A stretch of DNA of 64,000 nt from G963665975 sp963665975 (GTDB taxonomy: Bacteria; Bacteroidota; Rhodothermia; Rhodothermales; Bin80). Positions within the stretch are counted from its first letter, which is position 1. Each line of letters opens with the position of its first letter. Below the pieces are notes generated by a model. The model saw only the letters and a program-made list of their open reading frames with translations. It searched no databases and was not told the DNA's origin. Made by a program: the position numbers and the translations under genes. The stretch is from NCBI GenBank assembly GCA_963665975.1, contig OY762508.1, positions 558,001-622,000 of the forward strand, written 5' to 3'. Of this stretch, positions 17,329 through 25,554 are shown piece after piece.

Positions 17329-18815
17329 ATTTCCCAGCCTGGGCGATATTCGCGGGTCAGCAGACTGTTTGCCTCCTCGTCATTGGTGATCTTCCCAGCC
17401 TCTGCATCCCACATCAGGCGTTTGCCTGTCTGTAGGGCAATCGCACCGAGACAGGTGGCCTCAGCCAGATCCTGGATGTTGCCGAAGCTGCCCCGACTCT
17501 GCGTGCCCGCGCGCATCGCGCCAACGTACTCGTCGACCGAGTCTACGACGTCCGCCTCATCCCTCGCTGCCGGGATGGACCCCTCCAACGCTTTCATTCT
17601 GCTCTCCGGCAATAGCCTGAAGCCTTGCCCGAGGAATCCGGCGAGAATCGAACCGAACTCACCGACATACAGGATGCCTTCGCGACCTACTTCCCCGTCC
17701 CCTCCCAGCATGCGCGTGGGCACGCTTGGCCGCATGCCCCCGTCATACCAGTAGATGTCCAGGTCCTGGTGCTCGAAATGGATCGTGCTGGCATGCGGGA
17801 ATGCGACTTTGGAGCGCCGCCACTGACACTGGTTTCCAACGATGATGGCATCCGTGGAAGCATTGGCCCGAACGCTTGTTACTGGGCCCGGGTTAAGCAT
17901 CCGATGGGTTCTCCAGAGGCTGTAGTTGCCCATGTCGCCCAGGCATCCAGCCCCAAAATCATACCACCCGCGAAACAGCGCATGCGTATAGTCTATATGG
18001 TATGGACGGTCCGGGACCACGCCCAGCCATAAATCCCATTCAAGTCCGTCCGGAATATCCATGGCATCCTTGGGGTTCTCTACCCAGCCTTGCGGCCATA
18101 CGGGGCGGTTTGACCAGTTATGCACCTCCTTAACGCGGCCGATGACGCCGCTCTTGAGCCAGGCCTCCAGCTGATACAGGGCCGGATCGTTATTCCATGC
18201 CATCAGGTGCGTCGTAACGCCTGTTTCCTTGGCCACCTTCACGCATTGCCGCACCTCGTGCTGGACATTCGCGAGGGTCTTGTGAGCGATGACATGCTTG
18301 CCCGCCTTCATGGCAGCGATATTCACATAGCCATGCAAGTGGTCAGGCGTCATGTCGATCACAGCATCGATCGACTCCGACTCCGCCAACATGTCCCGGA
18401 AATCCACGTATGTCTTGCATCCCTTGTAGGAGCCTTTTTCTCGCGTCTTCGCGTAATAGTCTTCTATGAGCTCCTTGCCTGCTTCGCGGCCAGCGCGGAT
18501 TCCGGTTTCCGATCCCCAGCGCGGATTATCCAAGAATTTCCGGATGCGATTCCGGAGGCCGTGCGGGCTCCAATCGCGATAGTCCTCACTATCCTTGTTC
18601 GGATCACACACGCAAGCGAGGTGCAACTCCTCGCGAGGCAACCAGTCGGTCATCAGTTGCCGTAAGGCCTGTGTGCCCGACCCTACCAGGGCCACGTTGA
18701 TTTTGTCGCTGGGCGCGGTAAAGCCCGGGCCGCCCAAAACATGCCGCGGCACCACGCTGACGGTAGACATGGCGGCTGCGGTTGCTAGAAATTCGCGGCG
18801 ATTGAAGGTTTTCAT
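17325..18815 (-). CDS. Tat-exported Gfo/Idh/MocA-family oxidoreductase (HKT variant)
   Basis: A 496-residue protein with a twin-arginine signal (NRREFLATAAAMSTVSVVP), then a Rossmann fold (INVALVGSGTQA, VCDPNKD) and the substrate domain (VIDMTPDHLHGYVNIAAM, GDMGNYSLWRTHRML). Members oxidise or reduce sugars and cyclitols with NAD(P). The usual catalytic EKP motif is replaced by HKT at 178-180: the Lys is kept but Glu and Pro are lost. An AAGGAGG ribosome site precedes the ATG at 18815, with a possible promoter (TTGG, 18 bases, TATTATATTG) upstream. It diverges from the Tat-exported isomerase gene at 18923, so the two probably work together in the periplasm. Confidence 0.9.
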   Translation of the reverse strand: MKTFNRREFLATAAAMSTVSVVPRHVLGGPGFTAPSDKINVALVGSGTQALRQLMTDWLPREELHLACVCDPNKDSEDYRDWSPHGLRNRIRKFLDNPRWGSETGIRAGREAGKELIEDYYAKTREKGSYKGCKTYVDFRDMLAESESIDAVIDMTPDHLHGYVNIAAMKAGKHVIAHKTLANVQHEVRQCVKVAKETGVTTHLMAWNNDPALYQLEAWLKSGVIGRVKEVHNWSNRPVWPQGWVENPKDAMDIPDGLEWDLWLGVVPDRPYHIDYTHALFRGWYDFGAGCLGDMGNYSLWRTHRMLNPGPVTSVRANASTDAIIVGNQCQWRRSKVAFPHASTIHFEHQDLDIYWYDGGMRPSVPTRMLGGDGEVGREGILYVGEFGSILAGFLGQGFRLLPESRMKALEGSIPAARDEADVVDSVDEYVGAMRAGTQSRGSFGNIQDLAEATCLGAIALQTGKRLMWDAEAGKITNDEEANSLLTREYRPGWEI

Positions 18816-18922
18816 TGCGGGGCTTCCTCCTTGAAAGGCTTTGAGGTAATCACAGGTTCAATATAATAGCCCGCGACCGGTATATTCCAATTGTTGCCAC
18901 GTCACACAACTTTTTGGGATCC

Positions 18923-19783
18923 ATGAAACGAATCAGCCGCAGATTGTTTGTCAAACGGGCCGCCGGCGTTGCCGGTGCAGGCCTCATCCTGCCCTCCTTT
19001 CTTGCGCGCGCTGCGCGCACCGACCTTGCAATCGGGTTTCAGACCTGGGTCGTGCGCGAGCCGCTGAACAAGGATTTTTCCGGTACGCTGGCCAAGATGG
19101 CCAGCTATGGCTACGAAACCCTCGAAATGTGCTCCCCGGCCGGGTATGCGAAATACGGGTTTGGCCCGCTGTCGAAGATGGACACGGGCGAATTAAAGCA
19201 ACGGATTGCCGATAGCGGGCTTACGTGTGAGAGCAGCCATTTTACGCCCAATGAACTGCGGGAAAACCTTGACGCGAGTATTGCTTCCGCGCACGCAATG
19301 GGGCTGTCGCAGATGGTAGTTTCCTCACCAGGCCTGCCCGCAGACGCTACGCTGGACAATTGGAAGCACGCCGCGGAAGAAATCAATCAGTGGGGCGAGG
19401 CCATTACCGGGAGTGATCTCATCTTCGCCTACCACAACCACAATTTTGAATTCAAGAAGCTGGAGGACCAGCTCATATACGATGTGCTGCTCGAAGGCCT
19501 TGACCCGGAAGTCGTCAAGTTGCAATTCCAGGTCTGGGTGGTCTCCATTGGATATCAGGCGGCGGACTATTTTCGGGCGCACCCCGGCAGATTCATTTCT
19601 GCGCACCTGTCGGACTGGTCGGGTAGCGGTGAAGAGCAAGTCCCGGTGGGTTCGGGTACCGTAGACTGGGCCGATTTCTTTGAAGCAGGCACCGTGGGTG
19701 GGCTACAAAACATCTACGTCGAAATGGGCCCTGACGTCCTCGAAGAAAGCGCCGCGTATCTTCAGGGCATGCGAGCAGAATAG
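18923..19783 (+). CDS. Tat-exported sugar isomerase/epimerase-like TIM-barrel protein
   Basis: A 286-residue xylose-isomerase-like TIM-barrel protein with a twin-arginine signal (ISRRLFVKRAAGVAGAGLIL). Barrel and metal-site stretches are visible: DLIFAYHNHNFEF, VVKLQFQVWVVSI, FISAHLSDWSG and NIYVEMGPD. I used the ATG at 18923; a TTG nine bases earlier is possible. The position usually holding a metal Asp (as in 'lDpgw') reads LQFQVWV, so metal binding may be changed. It is divergent from the Gfo/Idh gene and overlaps the converging transporter gene by 22 bases. An isomerase-like protein exported with an oxidoreductase fits keto-sugar chemistry outside the cytoplasm, which is an inference. Confidence 0.88.
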   Translation: MKRISRRLFVKRAAGVAGAGLILPSFLARAARTDLAIGFQTWVVREPLNKDFSGTLAKMASYGYETLEMCSPAGYAKYGFGPLSKMDTGELKQRIADSGLTCESSHFTPNELRENLDASIASAHAMGLSQMVVSSPGLPADATLDNWKHAAEEINQWGEAITGSDLIFAYHNHNFEFKKLEDQLIYDVLLEGLDPEVVKLQFQVWVVSIGYQAADYFRAHPGRFISAHLSDWSGSGEEQVPVGSGTVDWADFFEAGTVGGLQNIYVEMGPDVLEESAAYLQGMRAE

Positions 19784-21132
19784 CACTTGTGGATCACTAT
19801 CTTCAGGCCCGCATACAGCACGACTGCAAAGACGTACCCCGGCAGCCACAAGAAATACAAGTCGACGGGCAGCACGTAACAGAAAACGAGCGTTGCGGCC
19901 CATACGACGCTGGTCGGCCACTGCACGATGTACACTCCGCGCCCCGCAATCTCCAAGCGTGGTAGGATCCAGTGCTCTACGAGAACGATGGCGCCGATGG
20001 GCATCAGGATGAGACCATAGAGCGCTACGTAATCCAGGAGCTTCAGAAAGACGATCGGGAAGCACGCTAACAGGGAGGTGACCACTCCCGCCGCCAACGT
20101 CACCTTCCACCGCGGCCAGTTCGGCGTCACCGACTGGAGCGCAAGTCCTGCCCGGTAGAGCGTGGGATTGGCAGTCGTCCAGCCTGCAATAAACACGGCA
20201 ATAGCGCCCGCGAGGCCGACCGCTTCAAAGGCCATGAGGCCAGGATTCATTTCGCGGCCGATGGCAGCGACCATGACGCCCGAGCATATCCACGCCAGAA
20301 AGTGCCCCGTGTACATGCCAAGCGCGGAATACCACCCGTATTTCCATGTGCGCGCATAGCGAAACAGCGCCATGTCACTAAGCCCGATGTGCATGGCGAG
20401 ATTCGCAAACCATGCGAAAAACAGTACGTGCCATACCGAGAATTTCTCCTGCCCTTCGGTCGGAATGCCATTCCATATACTGGTCTGCGCCACTTCCAAC
20501 AGGTTCGACAGGTCGCGCTCGACCCCCAGGCGTGGCAAAGACGCCAATGCTCCGGCGATGAACACGACAAAAATCCACGGTGCGCAAATTCCGGCGAACC
20601 GGCTCAGGCGCTCGAAGCCCAGAATGGCGACGAACGTGATTACTCCGCCTACGCCGAGCGCGATGCATACCCACATAATACTGCCAGGCAGCACATCATC
20701 CAGCGCTGGAGTCTTCAGGCCAAAACCCAATCCCACTGCGGTTGCGGCAACCGCAATCATCGCGCCCGCAAGAATACAGTACAATATGGCGTTCAGGACG
20801 TTATAGACAGCCGTCAGTCTCGTCCCTGCGATCTCGCGCAGGTACCAGTACAGCGTGAGCCGGGTGCTGGTGGCAATTGGCGCGCACACAAATGTCCACG
20901 ACAAAACCGCCAGGAGGTTGCCTATCAATAGACCAACTACCAGATCCGCCAGCGTGACGCCATGCAGTACAAAGAAGGCCCCGATGACGAATTCGGTGGC
21001 CGCAACATGCTCGCCTGCAAACAGGCCTGCAAAATATCTTCCGGATTTCCACGCATTCTTGGCGACGGGCTCGCGATCGAATTCATACAGCTGATCGGCC
21101 CGGGCGGCGAGACGCTGGGTGAAAGAGCTCAT
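19762..21132 (-). CDS. Purine-cytosine permease-like (NCS1-type) transporter
   Basis: A 456-residue integral membrane protein with about twelve hydrophobic segments. The layout resembles NCS1 permeases for cytosine, purines or related compounds: AGEHVAATEFVIGAFFVLHG near the N-terminus, IGLSDMALFRYARTWKYGWYSA in the middle and AGWTTANPTLYRAGLALQS in the later half. The substrate is not clear; the location among sugar-catabolic genes raises the possibility that it imports a breakdown product instead of a nucleobase. The gene lies 30 bases downstream of the Gfo/Idh gene on the same strand and may be cotranscribed with it. The 3' end overlaps the converging isomerase gene by 22 bases. Confidence 0.78.
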   Translation of the reverse strand: MSSFTQRLAARADQLYEFDREPVAKNAWKSGRYFAGLFAGEHVAATEFVIGAFFVLHGVTLADLVVGLLIGNLLAVLSWTFVCAPIATSTRLTLYWYLREIAGTRLTAVYNVLNAILYCILAGAMIAVAATAVGLGFGLKTPALDDVLPGSIMWVCIALGVGGVITFVAILGFERLSRFAGICAPWIFVVFIAGALASLPRLGVERDLSNLLEVAQTSIWNGIPTEGQEKFSVWHVLFFAWFANLAMHIGLSDMALFRYARTWKYGWYSALGMYTGHFLAWICSGVMVAAIGREMNPGLMAFEAVGLAGAIAVFIAGWTTANPTLYRAGLALQSVTPNWPRWKVTLAAGVVTSLLACFPIVFLKLLDYVALYGLILMPIGAIVLVEHWILPRLEIAGRGVYIVQWPTSVVWAATLVFCYVLPVDLYFLWLPGYVFAVVLYAGLKIVIHKCYSARMP

Positions 21133-21162
21133 GTCTGATCCAACGGTGATTGATGCTCGGGC

Positions 21163-22485
21163 CTACAATGTCCACGGATCCCGATAAGACCGGCTGACGA
21201 GCCCATCTGCCTTCTCGTTGCCCACTACGCGCTCCTCGTCTCCATTCCATACGAGTGATCCGCCGGTGCGGAAGGCCATATTGCCGAGTATCGCCGCGGT
21301 GCTCGAGCGATGTCCGAATTCTATATCGGACGTGGGACGGCTACGTGATCGTATGCAGGCAACGAAATTGGCGAGATGGGATTCGCCCATGTCGTTGCCG
21401 CGCTCGACGCGGAGCGGCTTCAGGCCGCTGTTCCGCTCTGGAAGTACTTGAAAATAGTCGCGGTTGATATAGAGCGAAGCCAGTGCGCCATAAAACGTGA
21501 TGCCGTATCTCTCGTCATTGAGCCCGTACGCATTGCATGCCCGGTTTTCATACGTGCATACGAAATTGGGATACGCATAGGTCGCCAGCAGTGTGTCCGG
21601 AGTCTCGCGGTCATCTGTCAAGACGAACTTGCCCCCCGTGGCAACGACGGATTCCGGGCGGTCGACCTGCATAGCCCACTGCACAATGTCGAGCAAATGC
21701 GTCCCCCAGTCGGTCATCATGCCGCCTGCATAGTCCCAGAAATACCGGAACGTGGACCACCGCCGGTACTGATCGTCGCCGTCCAGACTCACCCCAAACC
21801 GGTTTATGTTATACGGTCGCTCCGGAGCGGGCCCCAGCCAGCGATCCCAATCCAGCCCTGGTGGCGGATCCGTCAGGTCTAACCCTGCTCCTATGCCGCC
21901 TGGGGCCTCATTGCTGACATTCCAGCATCGAACGAACGTAACAGGTCCAAGCGCCCCAGAGCCAACGACGTACGCCGCTTGCGCAAAGTGGTCGCCCGAT
22001 CGCTGCTGCGTGCCAACCTGAACAATGCGATCGTGTTCGCGCGCCGCGTCCACCATTGCACGTCCTTCGGCAATCGCCACGGACGCAGGCTTTTCCACGT
22101 ACACATCCTTACCTGCCCGGCATGCATCTACGGTGTGCAGGGCATGCCAATGGTCGGGTGAGGCTACGATGACGGCATCTATGCGCTCGTTGTCCAGAAG
22201 CTGCCTGTGATCCCCAAACGTCTGCGCCTCGGGGGCATTTGCAGCCGCATAGCCAAGATTGCGTGCGTAGACATCGCAGATGGCAACGAGGTCCGTGTCC
22301 TCATTGCGCTGCACTCTTCCCAAATGCACGCGCCCGATGCGACCGGCGCCGATGATTCCGATGCCAATGCGGTCGTTGGATCCAAGAATGCGGCCATAGC
22401 TCTTCGCGGGAATTCCAAAGAGGCTAACGCCCGCGGTCACGGTTTGCAGAAACGTACGGCGGGAGGCGGTGGAAGAATTGGACAT
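21163..22485 (-). CDS. Tat-exported Gfo/Idh/MocA-family oxidoreductase
   Basis: A 440-residue protein with a Tat signal (ASRRTFLQTVTAGVSLFG), the Rossmann motif GIIGAGRIGRVHLG (43-56) and an intact catalytic EKP at 131-133 (VYVEKPASVA). The substrate domain contains FWDYAGGMMTDWGTHLLDIV, typical of the subfamily common in Planctomycetota and Rhodothermota. The C-terminus (VSRSYRDPWTL) ends the family-typical way. It leads into the transporter gene 30 bases downstream. Likely role: periplasmic oxidation of a sugar or glycoside. The family is certain, the substrate unknown. Confidence 0.92.
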   Translation of the reverse strand: MSNSSTASRRTFLQTVTAGVSLFGIPAKSYGRILGSNDRIGIGIIGAGRIGRVHLGRVQRNEDTDLVAICDVYARNLGYAAANAPEAQTFGDHRQLLDNERIDAVIVASPDHWHALHTVDACRAGKDVYVEKPASVAIAEGRAMVDAAREHDRIVQVGTQQRSGDHFAQAAYVVGSGALGPVTFVRCWNVSNEAPGGIGAGLDLTDPPPGLDWDRWLGPAPERPYNINRFGVSLDGDDQYRRWSTFRYFWDYAGGMMTDWGTHLLDIVQWAMQVDRPESVVATGGKFVLTDDRETPDTLLATYAYPNFVCTYENRACNAYGLNDERYGITFYGALASLYINRDYFQVLPERNSGLKPLRVERGNDMGESHLANFVACIRSRSRPTSDIEFGHRSSTAAILGNMAFRTGGSLVWNGDEERVVGNEKADGLVSRSYRDPWTL

Positions 22486-22705
22486 GGCTTACTGATATTA
22501 GGGCTGGGACTTGTGCGAGGGCGTACACGAGACGCACCGTTCGACAGAAAGATCTAATATCCGTAACCTGTGGGCACCGGCGCAAATCTTCGGAGGAGTG
22601 CCCCGGATATACCCTGTTCCTGCACCGGCACGACTGCAACCGGCGCAACACCACTACCCGATTTCGCATACCCGATAGCGCTATTTCCGGCACAGCGGAA
22701 TTGTG

Positions 22706-22713
22706 TACCTTTG
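22706..22713 (+). promoter_or_regulatory. Bacteroidota-type -7 box (TACCTTTG) for the nitrilase gene
   Basis: TACCTTTG matches TAnnTTTG exactly, and a TTTCC lies about 17 bases upstream in the -33 area. The start codon of the nitrilase-family gene is 56 bases downstream. Confidence 0.45.
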
Positions 22714-22768
22714 CAAGCATCCGTTTCGTCGGCGCGCAGCCCATTCTCTTCCAATCCTCCGAAAGCGC

Positions 22769-23593
22769 ATGAGTCAGCCCGACACATTGTGTATCGCCGC
22801 CATTCAGATGTGTTCGCGTCAGGACCGGGCGGAAAACCTCCGACTTGCGGAAGACCTCCTGAACCAGTCCCTCGCGCACAAGCCCGATGTGGTCGCACTA
22901 CCTGAGAATTTCTCGTTTCTTGATCGCGAGGGTGACAAACTTAGCGTGGTGGAAGACCTGGAAATGGGACCGAGCGTCCGCATGCTGCGCAGCTTTGCGC
23001 GCACACATCAGGTCATGATCATCGGAGGCAGCCTGCCACTTCGGAGTGAGGATGAAAACAGGGTGACTAATACCTGTCTTGTGATCGGCGAAGACGGAGC
23101 CATCGTTGCGCGCTATGACAAGATGCACCTGTTTGACATTGACCTGGATCCCGAGCACTCCTTCCGTGAATCCCGGTATATCGCTCCGGGCGCGGAAATC
23201 GTCACGGTTCCGTGCCGTGGCCATGACCTGGGACTTAGCATCTGCTACGACCTTCGATTCCCAGAATTGTACCGCAGGCTCGTTATGCAGGGCGCCAAAG
23301 TCCTCTTTGTACCCTCTGCCTTTACACACCGCACCGGTGGCAGTCACTGGGAAACACTGCTCCGGGCACGCGCCATCGAAAACCTCTGCTACGTTGTCGC
23401 ACCCGCCCAGTTTGGACGCCACAACAGTCGCCGCGAAAGCTATGGGCACACCATGGTCGTAAGTCCGTGGGGCGAAATCCTTGCCCAGGCACCAGACCAG
23501 AACGGTGTCATCAGCTGCCGGCTCGACATGGCGTATCTGGACGACATCCGACGCCGGTTGCCCTCTCTCGGCCACGCGCGCCTGCTGCCGTAG
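22769..23593 (+). CDS. Carbon-nitrogen hydrolase, Nit family (deaminated glutathione amidase-like)
   Basis: A 274-residue cytoplasmic nitrilase-superfamily amidase. The catalytic triad can be placed: Glu46 (ALPENFSF), Lys118 (RYDKMHLFD) and Cys159 (SICYDLRFPELYR). The latter two motifs are those of the Nit1/Nit2 branch, whose members hydrolyse deaminated glutathione or omega-amides. I chose the ATG at 22769 (MSQPDTLCIAAIQM) since it fits the normal family N-terminus; the open frame extends upstream across the predicted promoter. It precedes the second sulfatase gene by 83 bases on the same strand. Metabolite repair is the likely role and need not relate to the sugar genes nearby. Confidence 0.9.
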   Translation: MSQPDTLCIAAIQMCSRQDRAENLRLAEDLLNQSLAHKPDVVALPENFSFLDREGDKLSVVEDLEMGPSVRMLRSFARTHQVMIIGGSLPLRSEDENRVTNTCLVIGEDGAIVARYDKMHLFDIDLDPEHSFRESRYIAPGAEIVTVPCRGHDLGLSICYDLRFPELYRRLVMQGAKVLFVPSAFTHRTGGSHWETLLRARAIENLCYVVAPAQFGRHNSRRESYGHTMVVSPWGEILAQAPDQNGVISCRLDMAYLDDIRRRLPSLGHARLLP

Positions 23594-23676
23594 ATCCGCA
23601 CAGGTGGCCAAGGAGACAACGCCGTCGAATCGGGCTGCTATATTCGGACACCTCCTGTTCACACGTTCCTCCAATA

Positions 23677-25335
23677 ATGCCCATGCACGGCGTCCGGAAA
23701 TACGCGCTCCTGTGCCTCCTTCTCGTTGGCTGTCATGGCGAGCAGCGGCCTAACGTCCTTGTAATCATGGCCGATGACATGGGCTTTTCGGACATCAGCC
23801 CTTACGGCGGCGAAATCAGCACGCCAAACCTGGAGCGACTCGCTGCTGGTGGGTTACGCTTTACGCAGTTCTACAACGCTGCCCGGTGCTGTCCGACTCG
23901 CGCCTCGCTGCTAACCGGACTATACCCCCATCAGGCAGGCGTAGGCCATATGACGGGCGATTATGGGCTGCCAGGATACCGAGGCGAGCTCAGCGCACAG
24001 AGTGTTACCATCGCACAGGTGCTGCGTGCGGCCGGATACGACACTTACATGTCCGGGAAGTGGCATGTGACGGGGCAATTGGGGCCTTGGTCGGGAGACA
24101 GCAGTCGCACGTCCAAAGAAAACTGGCCTCTACAGCGAGGTTTTGGGGAGTTCTATGGCACGATCCTCGGGGCTGGCAGCTTCTACGATCCGATCACGCT
24201 CACAAGGGGCAACACTCCCATCGTCCCCGAAACGGAGGACTTCTACTACACCGATGCCATCAGCGACCAGGCTATAGAGTATGTCTCGTCGCATACCCGG
24301 AACTCCGAGGACCGCCCGTTCTTCCTGTATGTGGCCTACACGGCGCCGCATTGGCCGCTGCAAGCTCCGGACGAGGATATTGCGCGCTACAAGGGGCGTT
24401 ATGATGCAGGGTGGGACGCCTTACGCGCCGAGCGACATGCGCACATGACCGCAATGGGAATCCTGGACCAGGAGTGGCCCATTACACCACGAGACCCGAG
24501 AGTGCCGGCGTGGGAGGAAGTACCGGGAGAGGAGCGTGCGTGGTACACGCGAGCAATGGAAGTCTATGCTGCTCAGGTGGATCGGATGGACCAGGGCATT
24601 GGCCGTATCGTTTCGGCGTTGGAGGCTGCCGGACAGTTGGAAAACACGCTGGTGATGTTTCTTGCGGACAACGGAGGGTGTGCCGAAGTCCTCACCCCGG
24701 CATGGCGGGGTCTGTTCTTGCCGAAGGAAACGAGAGACGGACAGCCGGTTGCGATCGGCAACGATATTTCGCGGATGCCCGGTCCGGAAGAAAGCTATCA
24801 GAGTTACGGCCCCGCATGGGCGAATGCGAGCAACACGCCTTTTCGGCTGTACAAACATTGGGTGCACGAGGGCGGAATAGCCACGCCCTTTATCATGCAC
24901 TGGCCGGCACGGTTACGGGATGGTGGAGGGTTGACAACAGAAGTTGGACACATTATCGATGTCATGGCCACAGCGCTTGACGCGGCTGGCAGTGCTTACC
25001 CCACCGAGTATGGCGGCCATGCCATCCTGCCGATGGAGGGCGAGAGTCTGCTGCCCATCCTAGACGACACCGACATCATGCGCGGACCTCTTTTTTGGGA
25101 GCATGAAGGTAACCGGGCCATTCGCGAGGGCCGCTGGAAGCTTGTCTCCACGTTCCATGGAGAATGGGAGCTCTATGACATGGAGCGGGACAGAAGCGAG
25201 ATGCATGATCTTTCGCGGGACTATCCGGCGCGCACCGCGCGTATGGCTGCGATGTATGCGCGTTGGGCCAGGCGCGCGCAGGTTCTTTCGCTGGACGAGT
25301 TACGTGCGCACAGGCAGCGACGGGCGTCTCCCTGA
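23677..25335 (+). CDS. Arylsulfatase-type lipoprotein sulfatase
   Basis: A 552-residue type I sulfatase, starting at ATG 23677 or at the ATG six bases later. The N-terminus is a lipoprotein signal (ALLCLLLVGC, lipobox Cys19), so the enzyme should be membrane anchored. The formylglycine motif CCPTR has its Cys at 71 in ARCCPTRASLLTG. Metal-site segments are VIMADDMGFSD and MFLADNGGCAEV; YMSGKWHVTG carries the usual Lys and His. It resembles arylsulfatase A-like enzymes of marine Bacteroidota. It is likely cotranscribed with the amidase gene upstream. The substrate is probably a sulfated glycan or aryl sulfate; the sequence does not say which. Confidence 0.93.
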   Translation: MPMHGVRKYALLCLLLVGCHGEQRPNVLVIMADDMGFSDISPYGGEISTPNLERLAAGGLRFTQFYNAARCCPTRASLLTGLYPHQAGVGHMTGDYGLPGYRGELSAQSVTIAQVLRAAGYDTYMSGKWHVTGQLGPWSGDSSRTSKENWPLQRGFGEFYGTILGAGSFYDPITLTRGNTPIVPETEDFYYTDAISDQAIEYVSSHTRNSEDRPFFLYVAYTAPHWPLQAPDEDIARYKGRYDAGWDALRAERHAHMTAMGILDQEWPITPRDPRVPAWEEVPGEERAWYTRAMEVYAAQVDRMDQGIGRIVSALEAAGQLENTLVMFLADNGGCAEVLTPAWRGLFLPKETRDGQPVAIGNDISRMPGPEESYQSYGPAWANASNTPFRLYKHWVHEGGIATPFIMHWPARLRDGGGLTTEVGHIIDVMATALDAAGSAYPTEYGGHAILPMEGESLLPILDDTDIMRGPLFWEHEGNRAIREGRWKLVSTFHGEWELYDMERDRSEMHDLSRDYPARTARMAAMYARWARRAQVLSLDELRAHRQRRASP

Positions 25336-25554
25336 GCGGCAAGTGCGGGCTCGGCGATCCGACGCATAGCCGCTGAGGTCGGGTCGTCCATGGTGCTTGC
25401 CGGAGGCTTCGACTGGACGGGCCAGCCTCCTGGAAGCCCGTGGGAGAATTGTTCCGGGATTGCTTAGGTTTACCGTCGAGTACCTGACTTGCTCGCGGCG
25501 CATGCCGCATCGATCGCCCTATCGCCTTTCTTCTCGATCATCTACTACGGCACC

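Noticed and set aside
23467..23676. A longer start for the second sulfatase
   Set aside because: The extra residues are Arg/Pro-rich shadow sequence of the amidase gene; the lipoprotein signal begins at 23677.
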